Source of the DNA: Bin80 sp965208025
GTDB lineage: Bacteria > Bacteroidota > Rhodothermia > Rhodothermales > Bin80
Reading direction: 5' to 3'
Assembly: GCA_965208025.1 (NCBI GenBank)
Contig: OZ242302.1
Coordinates: forward strand, 62,001-126,000
DNA length: 64,000 nucleotides
Made by a program: the position numbers and the translations under genes. Shown piece after piece: positions 18,404-28,027 of this stretch; position 1 is the stretch's first letter, and every line of letters starts with the position of its first letter. Below the pieces are notes generated by a model. The model had not been told where the DNA came from, did no database searches, and was given only the letters and a program-made list of their open reading frames with translations.

Positions 18404-19189
18404 ATGGCAATCATAGCAATTTGTAATCATAAAGGTGGAACAGGAAAAACCACTACATCGGTAAATGTTGCTGCAGCACTGAGCCTTGTAGGATATAAAA
18501 CGCTTGTCATTGATCTGGATCCGCAAGCGTTTCTCACTCGCAATATGGATATTGAACCATCGGATACAGTTCATTCATCACTTAATTTGTTTGAATCGGG
18601 AAAAAAAGTTTCTGACCTGGAAGTCCTGCACCTACCCTCATTTGACTTATTGCCCTCCGGTGAGGGTATGAATTACTTTGCCCGAAAACTCACCGGTGCC
18701 ACGGATATATTTTGGATCCAACAAACTCTCTCAAATCAAGATTCATACAGCGCAATCATTTTAGATACCGCTGCCGCGCTCTCGGTTTTTTCGCTGAATG
18801 CTTTGGTCGCAGCAGATATTCTTATGATTCCTGTAACCCCCGAACCTCAACCGGTTGCAGGTGCTGAGCAAACCTATGCAACGGCCACAGAGGTGCGCGG
18901 AAAATGGAACCCCAATCTGAAAGCGGCAATGTTCTTGCTTACCAATGTGCATGGAAGAAAAAATATTCATCTACATTATTCAAAATATCTTCGTGAGAAA
19001 TATGGGAGTCTGGTGATGGACACATTCATTCGAACGTCTTCTTATCTAACGCTCGGATGTGAAAATGGTAAGACAATCTTTGATACCCACCTTAGTTCGC
19101 GTGGAGCAATTGATTATGCTGGTGTTGTGGATGAATTGATTCAACATGTATTAGATCCAATGAATTTGGTTCAGAATGGTCAATCATGA
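18404..19189 (+). CDS. ParA-family ATPase (orphan)
   Basis: 261-residue deviant Walker ATPase: NHKGGTGKTTTSVNVAAAL with the signature lysine, DLDPQAF as Walker A', and ILDTAAALS where chromosomal ParA usually has D-x-P. The Asp of that motif is kept but the following residues differ. No parB gene or parS site is seen nearby. It overlaps the penicillin-acylase gene by 4 bp (ATGA), so the two are cotranslated. Probably positions some cargo other than the chromosome. Specific role unknown. Confidence 0.85.
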   Translation: MAIIAICNHKGGTGKTTTSVNVAAALSLVGYKTLVIDLDPQAFLTRNMDIEPSDTVHSSLNLFESGKKVSDLEVLHLPSFDLLPSGEGMNYFARKLTGATDIFWIQQTLSNQDSYSAIILDTAAALSVFSLNALVAADILMIPVTPEPQPVAGAEQTYATATEVRGKWNPNLKAAMFLLTNVHGRKNIHLHYSKYLREKYGSLVMDTFIRTSSYLTLGCENGKTIFDTHLSSRGAIDYAGVVDELIQHVLDPMNLVQNGQS

Positions 19190-21603
19190 CAAGATGGATC
19201 CATCTGATCTGGATTGGTGCCTTGTTGTGGGGATTACATTATGGCCCTGGCGGAATTGCGCCCGTTGGAAATCTTCTTGATCCAGCTCGAGGATTGTATC
19301 ATAATGCACGCAAAGCCGAGCATACCGTTCGGCAAGAGGTTACGGTTCCTGAATTATCCAGTTCAGTTACCATTGAGCGGGATGAGCGAGGAGTTCCCCA
19401 TATATTCGCTACGAATGATCAAGATGCCGTCCGTGCTCTGGGATACGTTACTGCACAGGACAGGCTATTTCAGATGGATTTTGTCAGCCGCGTTGCTTCG
19501 GGGCGATTATCTGAAATTTTTGGCCCCAGTTCAATAGAGGCCGATCAGTATCTGCGTGCCACAGGGATGGGCTGGGCGGCCAAAAATATTATGAATGCGC
19601 ACCAGCTAGAACAGAGTTTTGATGATCAGCTAATGACTTGGTTTTCGGAGGGAGTCAATGCATATATCAATCGGATTGCATATGCAGACTGGCCATTTGA
19701 ATTCAAATTGTTTGGCTATAGCCCGGAGCCCTATACCCCCTTGCATATTGTACTTCTAATGATGTACTTTAACTTTGACCTGTCATTTGAATCGGATGAG
19801 GCGGCGTATGGACTTGCGCGTGACCGGCTTACTCCCGAAGAGTATGCCGAACTATATCCACTTCATTCCACGCGCTATAAGCCGATTATTCCCAACTCCT
19901 CTGGAATCCAGAATGGTCCAATGTCCTCCACCATGATCTCCGCACTCGGCTCACCCGCAGGGGTACGATTACTCAAAAAGATGCATACCACATTGATGAG
20001 TCATGGGGTAGAGGGATACCGGCCCTCAAAGGGATCCAATAATTGGGCCGTAACAGGTGCGCGATCTGCTACTGGTTCTGCAATCTTGGCCGGAGACATG
20101 CATCTTTCTCTTACACTTCCATCTATCTGGTATGAAGCCCACTTGGTCACTCCATCGATGAATACCTATGGAGTACTCTCCCCAGGCACTCCCGGTTTGA
20201 TTGAAGCTTTTAATGATCATGTAGGCTGGACCTACACAAATTCAGGGTTAGATGGGATTGATCATTATTTGCTCAGGCTGAACGAAGATGAGCGAAGCTA
20301 TCAATTCAATGGAGACTGGGTTCCAATGGAATTCCTGCCAGATACAATTCGCGTCAAGGGAGCAGATGCGTTGATTGATACCCTCATGATTTCGCATTTT
20401 GGGCCTGTCATTAAGGATTCAAGTGCGGCAGTGGCAATCCAGTGGGTAGCGCATAAAAAAAATTATATGATGTCAGGACTCTGGCAGATGCATCATGCAG
20501 AAAATGCTGCGCAGTTGGATAGTGCGCTCATCCATTGGCATTCCCCTGCTATGAATATACTGTATGCGGATACCGAAGGAACAATTGGGGCTCGAGTGGC
20601 TGGTATTGTTCCCCTCCGGGCATCTGGTAATGGAATCGGACTTCTTGATGGAAGCTCTGATGTGGCAGAGTGGACAGGAATCATTCCGTATGATGAGATG
20701 CCTTATGCTGTCAATCCTGCGCATGGATTTCTAGCCTCAACCAATCAGCAGCCCACTACTTCAGAGTATCCATACTATTTGAATCATGATTGGCGCCCCG
20801 CGTATCGGTCCCTACGCATTGATACTTTGCTCTCATCCAAGGAGCAGCATACCTTTGAAGATCTTAGGGACTATCAAGGGGATTTATATGTCGGGCAATT
20901 TGATGCATTTGTGACGCATTTGGATTCAATTCACGCGTTGACTGAGCATGGAGAAAAGGTCCGAACCGCATTAACTACCTGGAATGGATACGCAGAGGGC
21001 GATACAGATGGTCCTCTTGCCCTCCATGAATACCTGATCGCCTTAAAGCGTCTCACATGGGATGAAGACATATTCATTGACGCACCGCAGCCAAGTGAAA
21101 CAGTGCTTGCTGAACTTCTGGATCGCGGATCTATTTGGCTTGATATCCAGAGAACTCCCGAGATTGAGGATGCAACTGCCCTGATAGCGTTGGCACTTGA
21201 GGACGCAGCCATTGCGCTACAAAGTCAGTACGGCGAGGATTGGAGTTGGGATTCTAATCACCAGATCATTTTTCGACATCTGACTCAAACCTCCGCCCTA
21301 AATATGTTATGGCGTGGGCCCTTCAGTTATCCCGGATATGATGAGACTTTGGCTCCCGGAGATGGAGTAGAGGTCTCCCATGGCGCCAGTTGGCGTGTGG
21401 TCGTGGATTTTAGTTCTCATCCACCCAGTGGAATCGGAATTTATCCTGGAGGTCAGAGTGGTAACCCTCTCAGCAAATTCTATGATCTTCACATTCAAGA
21501 TTATTTGAATTTTGACTATTATGCTCTACGGAAACCGAGGAAGCCAGGTGAATTGGACACTAGGTCTTCCCTTCTTTTATTACAGAGCTCCAGAGCACGA
21601 TAA
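19186..21603 (+). CDS. Penicillin acylase family (S45) amidohydrolase
   Basis: 805-residue Ntn-hydrolase precursor. The N-terminus has a hydrophobic signal segment. The alpha-chain region has VPHIFATNDQDAVRALGYVTAQDRLFQMD, typical of the family. The nucleophile Ser of GSNNWAV is at about residue 283, where self-cleavage would release the beta chain. A GDMHLSLTLPSIWYEAHL block follows. Members cleave amides such as beta-lactams or acyl-homoserine lactones. The substrate here is unknown. Coupled to the ParA gene by a 4-bp overlap. Confidence 0.9.
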   Translation: MTRWIHLIWIGALLWGLHYGPGGIAPVGNLLDPARGLYHNARKAEHTVRQEVTVPELSSSVTIERDERGVPHIFATNDQDAVRALGYVTAQDRLFQMDFVSRVASGRLSEIFGPSSIEADQYLRATGMGWAAKNIMNAHQLEQSFDDQLMTWFSEGVNAYINRIAYADWPFEFKLFGYSPEPYTPLHIVLLMMYFNFDLSFESDEAAYGLARDRLTPEEYAELYPLHSTRYKPIIPNSSGIQNGPMSSTMISALGSPAGVRLLKKMHTTLMSHGVEGYRPSKGSNNWAVTGARSATGSAILAGDMHLSLTLPSIWYEAHLVTPSMNTYGVLSPGTPGLIEAFNDHVGWTYTNSGLDGIDHYLLRLNEDERSYQFNGDWVPMEFLPDTIRVKGADALIDTLMISHFGPVIKDSSAAVAIQWVAHKKNYMMSGLWQMHHAENAAQLDSALIHWHSPAMNILYADTEGTIGARVAGIVPLRASGNGIGLLDGSSDVAEWTGIIPYDEMPYAVNPAHGFLASTNQQPTTSEYPYYLNHDWRPAYRSLRIDTLLSSKEQHTFEDLRDYQGDLYVGQFDAFVTHLDSIHALTEHGEKVRTALTTWNGYAEGDTDGPLALHEYLIALKRLTWDEDIFIDAPQPSETVLAELLDRGSIWLDIQRTPEIEDATALIALALEDAAIALQSQYGEDWSWDSNHQIIFRHLTQTSALNMLWRGPFSYPGYDETLAPGDGVEVSHGASWRVVVDFSSHPPSGIGIYPGGQSGNPLSKFYDLHIQDYLNFDYYALRKPRKPGELDTRSSLLLLQSSRAR

Positions 21604-21713
21604 TAGTGGATTAAAAGACGTAATTTGGACGGTTACGCTTCGCAACAACACAGAATCATTATCTTATTGCATTATCAGACTACGTTTCCAAAATTATTGA
21701 TGCGCCCGTGATC

Positions 21714-23213
21714 ATGAACAGCAGTCAGCAACGTTTCACCTCCCGCTGGGGGATGCTATTAACCGTTCTGGGGATGGCGGTTGGGACAGGGAATATCTGG
21801 AGATTTCCTCGAATTGCCGCTACGAACAGTGGGGATGATGGTGCGGGGGCGTTTCTTGTGGCTTGGATTATTTTTCTGTTTGTGTGGAGTATTCCTCTGA
21901 TCATTGCAGAGTATGCGCTTGGCCGGAAAGGGCGGTTGGGCGTCATAGGGACATTCACGAAACTTGCAGGAAATGGCTTCACTTGGATGGGCGCCTTTTG
22001 TGTCTTTGTGGCAGCGGCCATCCTATTTTATTATACAGTGGTCGCTGGGTGGTGCTTCTATTATCTGGGGAGGATGGTAATTCTGGGGCCAGATCTCACC
22101 TATACAGCTGCACAGGGAGCATGGGATGGATTTCAGAGCAGTTACTTTCCTGTACTCTTCCACGCTTGTGCAATTGGGCTTGGGGCATGGGCGGTCTGGA
22201 AGGGTGTTAGCAGAATTGAGCGTGTGAATAAAGTGCTTGTGCCCGCGCTTCTGGTGATCGTCGTCATTGCACTTGTTCGGACTCTTCTACTCAGCGGAGC
22301 AGGGCAGGGGATTGAATTTCTATTCACTCCTGACTGGTCTACACTTGCTGAACCGAGAATCTGGCTTGAAGCGCTGACGCAAAATGCCTGGGATACTGGT
22401 GCAGGTTGGGGGCTCGTTCTCACGTATGGGGCCTACATGCAAAGCCGTCATGGAGTCGTTCAGAATGCTGTCATTACTGGCGTTGGGAATAATACCGTCT
22501 CTATCTTTGCCGCCATCATCGTATTCGGAACTGTATTTGCGATCCTTGGACAGGAAATGTCCCGTCCAGAAGTTCTCGAAATCATGCGTACGAGCGGGCC
22601 CGCTGCCACAGGACTTACCTTTATTTGGATGCCTCAGCTCTTTGCCAAAATGCCAGCGGGTAGCATTTTGGCGATCCTCTTCTTTCTTGGCCTTTCCTGT
22701 GCAGCACTTAGTTCGCTGATTTCTATGGTCGAAATGGTAGTGCGTTCTGTAACTGATTTTGGCGTGAACCGCTCCCATGCCATCCTTGCGGTCTCCATTG
22801 CAGCATTAGTTCTTGGAATTCCATCTGCAATGAATTTGGGCTTTTTTGAGAACCAGGATTTTGTTTGGGGATTGGGACTGATCATATCTGGTGCATTCAT
22901 GGCAATTCTCGTCATTCGCCAAGGAGCTCGATCATTTCGTAAGAACGAGATTGATAATTTAGTAGGCGATTGGAAATCTGGTCGGTCTTGGGATATTCTG
23001 CTGAATTACGTTGTTCCGTTACTGGCATGTGCACTGCTGTCTTGGTGGTTATGGCTTTCCGTCACGGTCTATGCCCCTGACACTTGGTATAATCCCACCG
23101 ATCCGTTCAGCTTGATGACCTGTTTTGTACAATGGGGGGTTGTGATCACTATATTACTCATCTTCAATCGTACGATGTCCGTCCGTATACGCCAGAGCAA
23201 TGGTTTGGCATAA
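21714..23213 (+). CDS. Sodium-dependent NSS family transporter
   Basis: About 499 residues with roughly 11-12 membrane segments. TM1 carries the LeuT-fold signature GMAVGTGNIWRFPRIAATNSG (unwound helix that binds Na+ and substrate). It belongs to the neurotransmitter:sodium symporter family, importing amino acids or related amines. The ATG at 21714 is preferred. A GTG two codons earlier is possible. No regulatory element seen. Confidence 0.9.
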   Translation: MNSSQQRFTSRWGMLLTVLGMAVGTGNIWRFPRIAATNSGDDGAGAFLVAWIIFLFVWSIPLIIAEYALGRKGRLGVIGTFTKLAGNGFTWMGAFCVFVAAAILFYYTVVAGWCFYYLGRMVILGPDLTYTAAQGAWDGFQSSYFPVLFHACAIGLGAWAVWKGVSRIERVNKVLVPALLVIVVIALVRTLLLSGAGQGIEFLFTPDWSTLAEPRIWLEALTQNAWDTGAGWGLVLTYGAYMQSRHGVVQNAVITGVGNNTVSIFAAIIVFGTVFAILGQEMSRPEVLEIMRTSGPAATGLTFIWMPQLFAKMPAGSILAILFFLGLSCAALSSLISMVEMVVRSVTDFGVNRSHAILAVSIAALVLGIPSAMNLGFFENQDFVWGLGLIISGAFMAILVIRQGARSFRKNEIDNLVGDWKSGRSWDILLNYVVPLLACALLSWWLWLSVTVYAPDTWYNPTDPFSLMTCFVQWGVVITILLIFNRTMSVRIRQSNGLA

Positions 23214-23250
23214 CATGTGCTGGAGTGAATCTTCAACGAATCTTTTTCAG

Positions 23251-23799
23251 ATGTTTCGATTAGTTCTTTTTGTCATTAGTCTGTTTCCTGGAGTTGTGGT
23301 TGCACAACTCTCCACTGGAGGTCTTTTACAAGATTTACCCCTTCAATACATGCAGGGGGGAGCAACTTCAACGCATGCACTTTTTGGCGATCAAGGTGCA
23401 GCATTTGTTTTCTGGAGCAATGATTGTAATTGGACTCTTCAATATGAAGACAGGGTAGAGGCATTGAATTCTCCTTCAATCCCTGTTATTTTGGTGAATA
23501 GCAATAATGCCTCAGTCTTTCCAAACGAAGCCGAAGCAGGTAAGCAATATGAGATCGCATATGTTCGTGATTCAGGAGGAGGATTGGCACATACTCTGGG
23601 AGCGGAAAGAACCCCTCATGTTTTCGTTTTTGATAGTTCACGGAGAATGGTCTACTCTGGTGGTATAGATGACTCTCCCGCAGATGCGCAGCTTGTTCAG
23701 TCACAGTGGCTACGGGACACCATTGCCCAACTCTCCGGCGGACAGGAAGTGACGATCCCCTCAACAAAATCGTTCGGTTGCCGGATAAAACTGCCGTGA
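23251..23799 (+). CDS. Exported thioredoxin-like/redoxin protein
   Basis: About 182 residues beginning with a signal peptide (MFRLVLFVISLFPGVVVAQ). ATGs or GTGs at 23200 and 23215 would add an unlikely N-terminal extension. The mature part looks like a peroxiredoxin-type fold: FWSNDCNWTLQYEDRVEAL carries a single Cys where the family has its active site, TPHVFVFD precedes the cis-Pro region, and the tail FGCRIKLP matches the FGCxIKW end of AhpC/TSA-like exported redoxins. A resolving Cys is not evident, so the enzyme may use one Cys only. GTGA overlap with the next gene. Confidence 0.7.
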   Translation: MFRLVLFVISLFPGVVVAQLSTGGLLQDLPLQYMQGGATSTHALFGDQGAAFVFWSNDCNWTLQYEDRVEALNSPSIPVILVNSNNASVFPNEAEAGKQYEIAYVRDSGGGLAHTLGAERTPHVFVFDSSRRMVYSGGIDDSPADAQLVQSQWLRDTIAQLSGGQEVTIPSTKSFGCRIKLP

Positions 23800-24734
23800 C
23801 AGTAGCGGACATAGAATTCCAATTTACGAAGGTTGATTGTCCAGATCATCCTTCGTTTACCAAGATTGAGCGGGCATTGGAGGAATATCAAAGAAAGGCC
23901 TGCGAGGTTTATCAACGCTTGGGGCACAAGTATCTGCCGATTGCTGCCTTCAAGCATGCTCAGATCGCCACATTTCCTGTTTTGGAAGCTGAGTGTGTGT
24001 TTTTGAGTAGTTCAACTGGTGGAGGGCTTCGGAGTCGCCATTATGTACGTCGAAAGAGCGTATACGAGAAGTCTATATGTTCAGCGTTTGAGTCTGTTTT
24101 CGGCACAGGGCCATTTACCATTTGGGCTCATCTGCCAGGATATGCTTCCGAGTCGTCTCTCGTCTATATGATGAAGGTTCTGATCCAGCGCTATGGCGAT
24201 ACACGAAGTCAGTTTTTTCTGGCCGATGAACGCCCCTCCACCACAGATCTTGACTCAAACCTCCTGCTGTTTGGTGCGGCATTTGGGCTATTGGATCTGG
24301 CCGAAACCCACTCATGGAAACTCCCCCCGTGGGCATGTGTTGTGGAGACTGGTGGGATGAAGACCCATCGTCGCGAAATCTCACGACGCGAGTTACATCA
24401 GCGTTTAGCCATAGGGTTCGGAATTGACGAACAGATGATTTGGAGCGAGTATGGGATGTGTGAGCTTCTAAGTCAGGCCTATGCTAAGGGTGGGCCAGTC
24501 TTCAAAACTCCCCCCTGGATGCGCGTTCAAGTCGTTGATCCACATGACCCAGGGCTTACAATGCCAGAGGGCGAGCCTGGACTTTTAGCAATCACCGATT
24601 TGGCCAATATGTATTCTGTATCCAGTATTCTCACCGAAGATATGGGGATCCGTCGTGGAGATGGGTTTGAGGTTTTAGGACGTTTTCCTGGGAGCGCGCT
24701 CAGAGGATGCAATTTTCTGTTGAATGACGTATGA
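23796..24734 (+). CDS. LuxE-like acyl-protein synthetase/acyltransferase
   Basis: Adenylating enzyme of the LuxE/PaaK superfamily that activates fatty acids for a partner reductase. The C-terminal signatures VVETGGMKTHRREISRRELHQRL, WSEYGMCELLSQAY and RFPGSALRGCNF are LuxE-like. The GTG at 23796 overlaps the previous stop (GTGA) and starts the domain cleanly. The frame extends upstream to 23706 but that part lies inside the redoxin gene. 312 residues compared with about 370 for luminous bacteria. Directly coupled to a LuxC-like reductase by ATGA. Confidence 0.82.
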   Translation: MTVADIEFQFTKVDCPDHPSFTKIERALEEYQRKACEVYQRLGHKYLPIAAFKHAQIATFPVLEAECVFLSSSTGGGLRSRHYVRRKSVYEKSICSAFESVFGTGPFTIWAHLPGYASESSLVYMMKVLIQRYGDTRSQFFLADERPSTTDLDSNLLLFGAAFGLLDLAETHSWKLPPWACVVETGGMKTHRREISRRELHQRLAIGFGIDEQMIWSEYGMCELLSQAYAKGGPVFKTPPWMRVQVVDPHDPGLTMPEGEPGLLAITDLANMYSVSSILTEDMGIRRGDGFEVLGRFPGSALRGCNFLLNDV

Positions 24735-25780
24735 AGCCTTTGAGTACCGCAATTGCAGAGGCAGCACATCTGTGGTGTAATTCAGAGGATCACCCATACA
24801 AATTAGATGCTGTTGAGGCAACGCTGACTGCCCCAAACCAATTCACTTCCGAAGCCTTGGAGTTTGCAATTGATCAGCAAATGAGCCAGATTACGGAATC
24901 CACATTACGTGACTGGATCAGAGGACGATTGCCAAGAAAGAATCATCGTGTCGCTGTAATCAATGCAGGGAACGTCCCATTTGTTGGATTACAAGACCTT
25001 CTGGCCGTACTACTCTGTGGACACTCTTATTTGGGTGTACTCTCCCGTAAATCGCCTTACCTATTGCAGGCATTTGCACGCACGGTTCACACTGAAAGGG
25101 AAAATATAGATGTCAGATTTGTAGATCGTGATGAAGTCTGGTCTGAGGCCGAGGCAATCATTGCGACGGGGAGTGACGTATCCATCATGCAGATCCGTAG
25201 TCTCGCCAATGCGAATGGAATCGCTCATGAGAAGTGTCTGTTTCGTAGCAACCGTTATGGAATTGCCATTCTGGATGGTCAAGAGACCACGGAGGATTGG
25301 GAAAACTTGGCACTGGACATTTTACTGCATGAGGGGATGGGTTGTCGTAGCGTGGCATTGGTCTTCGCGCCTGCAGGACTTGAACCAGACCATTGTCTGA
25401 GGCATCTTGCAAAGATGCGGGGCTTATTTCCGGCGCACTCTTCCACTTCGGGAAGATTAGCAATGCACAGGGCTTATCTTGCAGCGATCAATAATCCTCA
25501 TGCGTACGGATCGGGTCTGGAATTTCTGATTAGCAAAGGTACGCCCGAAGTCCAAGTCCCTGGCCATGTACGGTGGGTAGAATACAATGACCTAAATGAT
25601 GTGACTTCCACGATTGAGGGTAGACGGAATGAGGTTCAGTGCATCGTCGCGCGGGATCAAGTACGTCACGAACTTCCGATTCAATGGAATTCCCAAAGAC
25701 TCGGAACCACTCAAAGGCCTCCAATTGATTGGCAACCAGATGGAATAGATACCATTGACTTTTTATGTGGCTTGGAATGA
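24731..25780 (+). CDS. LuxC-like acyl-CoA/acyl-protein reductase
   Basis: 349-residue member of the LuxC branch of the aldehyde-dehydrogenase superfamily, which reduces activated fatty acyl groups to aldehydes with NADPH. The catalytic Cys is in EGMGCRSVALV at about residue 204. The nucleotide-binding part includes VAVINAGNVPFVGLQDLLAVLL. Translationally coupled to the LuxE-like gene. No luciferase genes (luxAB) are in the window, so the aldehyde is probably used in lipid or wax chemistry. Confidence 0.82.
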   Translation: MKPLSTAIAEAAHLWCNSEDHPYKLDAVEATLTAPNQFTSEALEFAIDQQMSQITESTLRDWIRGRLPRKNHRVAVINAGNVPFVGLQDLLAVLLCGHSYLGVLSRKSPYLLQAFARTVHTERENIDVRFVDRDEVWSEAEAIIATGSDVSIMQIRSLANANGIAHEKCLFRSNRYGIAILDGQETTEDWENLALDILLHEGMGCRSVALVFAPAGLEPDHCLRHLAKMRGLFPAHSSTSGRLAMHRAYLAAINNPHAYGSGLEFLISKGTPEVQVPGHVRWVEYNDLNDVTSTIEGRRNEVQCIVARDQVRHELPIQWNSQRLGTTQRPPIDWQPDGIDTIDFLCGLE

Positions 25781-26227
25781 GCGCTGGGTAGAGAGAACGG
25801 TGATTCACGATTGGTTATAGATCTCACAGCAACTAGTGGTACAATTGCATCTGAACCCGATATCCCAACCAATGTAAACCTGATAAAACTACCACGAAAT
25901 ACATAGCAGGGAATAAGGTAGCAAACCCGCGTCCAATATCAGATAAAGTATACTTGCTTCCATTGTCATGGATACGATTTTCTATTTTGAGCGAGAATAA
26001 ACTCTACTTTGGTGCACCGAAGGCTTGTAGGATTATTAATGGTGTTTTTCTTGGCTCTCCCTTAAAATAAGATCATTTCATGCGTTCAATGTGTGAATGT
26101 AGACATCTGATTGTAGATAAGTGCGCAACTGGCAAAATGAGCACTTATCTCAACTGGTTCATTTCCAGATAGATACTGGAACTATCAAGCCTTGGACATT
26201 TCTAATTGTTTTCTCCCTTACACGAAC
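25781..26227. other. Intergenic region with a 10-bp inverted repeat
   Basis: No convincing gene. It contains a perfect inverted repeat, AGATAAGTGC at 26115-26124 and GCACTTATCT at 26141-26150, separated by 16 bases and lying about 78 bp before the ATPase start. The sequence AACTGG occurs just inside the left arm and again just after the right arm. No T-run follows, so a terminator is less likely than an operator or RNA hairpin. Confidence 0.5.
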
Positions 26228-27352
26228 ATGTCAAGATCAGAATTTTCTCACACTGTCCCTCTAAGAGCCGCGCGCGACCGTGGGCACTCTCCGTATTTTC
26301 ACGGGCGAAGAGTGATCAGGTCAGATTTTGCAAATTTATTAGAACGATCAATAGCTACCAATACGGGAACCACCTTTCTAATCCAAGGGGCACTGGGCGT
26401 GGGAAAGACAGCCCTCTTGTATGAATTGGACAAAGTGGCTTCAAAGAGTCTATGGGATGTCGTCTACATTAACTTGGAGGACTTGTACAACCCTGCCCAT
26501 ATGGCCCAAACCTTTGGGGAATACTATGTTGCTCGAAAACAAACCGCCACAGCCTTAGATACTAAGCTATTGTCTAGTGAATACATAAAAGAAGTCGGGA
26601 GGACTTCAAGCGTTACCTGGGTGGTGAAAAGGATCAATCCAGATCAAGGTGTGGTTTTGATTCTTGATGAAGCCCAACGGATTGCTGCTTTTGCAGGCAA
26701 ACCAGAGGAGGTTCGGGTAATGGATCTATTGGATGTATTCCACAATGGCAACTTAGGGAAACCGGCAGTCCTTTTGGCTGCTGGATTGAGCACGTCAATG
26801 ACATCCTTTGGTAAATTGGGGATCTCAAGGTTTTCGGAGGGCTGCGTAGTGGAGTTGGGCGCGTTAAGCAAAGCATCCGAGCGTTTGGTGATTGAGGACT
26901 GGATCAAAGAGGATGGGAGAGGACAAGGGGATCCATCGGTATGGATTGATGCGATTGCGCAGGAGACACATGGATGGCCCCGACATGTCCACTCCTATGC
27001 GAAACATGCCTCGGATTATCTGAAAGCGAATGGTGGTGTCATGACACCGGACGGATTGAGTTCTGTACTGGAAGCTGGACACGAAGCACGCAAGGTATAT
27101 TTCAAGCAACGCGTAGAAGATTTTGAACCTGACCAAGTCCAGTGCTTAGCAGACTCCATCATAGATAGTCCCGTAGGACATCCGACTCCTCGCTTGAGTA
27201 TCAGGTCTTCATTGATTAACACCTACGGTGAAAGTCAAGCAGAAAAATTGTTTCAGCATTTTATCAATAAGGGGATTATAGAAAAAGGAGGAATGGGATA
27301 TATTGTCCCGATTCCATCCATGCATGCATGGTTAAAGGAGACCTATGCTTGA
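26228..27352 (+). CDS. AAA/STAND-like ATPase of unknown role
   Basis: About 374 residues. Walker A GALGVGKTAL is at about 54-63 and Walker B VVLILDEAQR at about 141-150. After it comes a sensor-like GLSTSMTSFGKLG stretch, a helical lid with ETHGWPRHVHSYAKHA, and a C-terminal winged-helix-like region. This resembles Orc1/AAA_16-type ATPases. The ATG at 26228 (MSRSEF) is preferred to a TTG at 26192. It stands alone with no partner gene. I do not recognise a specific family. Confidence 0.7.
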   Translation: MSRSEFSHTVPLRAARDRGHSPYFHGRRVIRSDFANLLERSIATNTGTTFLIQGALGVGKTALLYELDKVASKSLWDVVYINLEDLYNPAHMAQTFGEYYVARKQTATALDTKLLSSEYIKEVGRTSSVTWVVKRINPDQGVVLILDEAQRIAAFAGKPEEVRVMDLLDVFHNGNLGKPAVLLAAGLSTSMTSFGKLGISRFSEGCVVELGALSKASERLVIEDWIKEDGRGQGDPSVWIDAIAQETHGWPRHVHSYAKHASDYLKANGGVMTPDGLSSVLEAGHEARKVYFKQRVEDFEPDQVQCLADSIIDSPVGHPTPRLSIRSSLINTYGESQAEKLFQHFINKGIIEKGGMGYIVPIPSMHAWLKETYA

Positions 27353-27489
27353 AAGGAACTTGAAATCCCCAATGGGCCGTTAAAAGATCAGAGTGGTGCA
27401 AGGCAGAGATGGTGGGTGTTCAAGTTACTCTCGAACCATCATCTTTCAGTTTGACCTGTGGTCGCCGAGAGAATACTCAAGCAATGATT

Positions 27490-27509
27490 CAATGAAACAT
27501 GTTTCATTG
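27490..27509. promoter_or_regulatory. Perfect 20-bp palindrome
   Basis: The half-site CAATGAAACA is followed directly by its exact complement, giving a 20-bp palindrome without spacer. It lies about 137 bp after the ATPase gene and 111 bp before the holin-like gene. A dimeric repressor site or a hairpin would both fit. The core GAAAC-AT-GTTTC is the reverse arrangement of parS (GTTTC-AC-GT-GAAAC), so I do not call it a parS site. Confidence 0.45.
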
Positions 27510-27619
27510 TACTGGAGGAGCACAAATTTTAGACGAAATATCTTCTAAATTTTATTCTCATTTGCAGGAACATATATTGCTAAAATTACGTTTGCAATCA
27601 ACAAGTCATGGGGTAACTG

Positions 27620-28027
27620 ATGGTCAATGAACGTGAGGCAAATAGCAAGGTGGATCGTATTTCGCTTCACGGTAAAGAGATCTTCAGAAATTTCCAGGAT
27701 TGGTTGGATTTAAGACTTCAGCTGGCTGTATTGCACTATGTGGACGCGTTGCAGCAAAACCAGAAGGGAATATATGTTGCCATTGTTGCCAGCTTTACAT
27801 CCGTACTCTCAGTTCTCTTTTTCTTAATCGCTGCGGCATTAGGATTAGGTAGTTTACTAGGTAATTTGGCATGGGGGTTTTTGTCCATCGGAGTCGTTAT
27901 GGGGATATGTACTTGGATCCTCTATCGGGTGGTAGTGCGTATTATTGAACACACAACGTTGAAAACTGACCACTTAATGGTCTCAGAGAATGGACGAAAA
28001 AGAGCAGAAACAGAATCGGCCCAGTGA
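27620..28027 (+). CDS. Phage-holin-like integral membrane protein
   Basis: 135 residues with a cytosolic N-terminus and two membrane helices (about 52-75 and 80-110: VAIVASFTSVLSVLFFLIAAALG, then AWGFLSIGVVMGICTWIL). This fits the holin_3_6/DUF1469 family common in bacterial chromosomes, where it is usually not a phage gene. It overlaps the next gene by 38 bp in another frame, and the two are commonly paired with YqjD/ElaB-like proteins. Confidence 0.7.
   Translation: MVNEREANSKVDRISLHGKEIFRNFQDWLDLRLQLAVLHYVDALQQNQKGIYVAIVASFTSVLSVLFFLIAAALGLGSLLGNLAWGFLSIGVVMGICTWILYRVVVRIIEHTTLKTDHLMVSENGRKRAETESAQ

Noticed and set aside
27490..27509. Palindrome as a parS site for the orphan ParA or for chromosome segregation
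   Set aside because: parS is GTTTC-AC-GT-GAAAC. Here the halves are GAAAC then GTTTC, in reverse order, and the ParA gene is 9 kb away.
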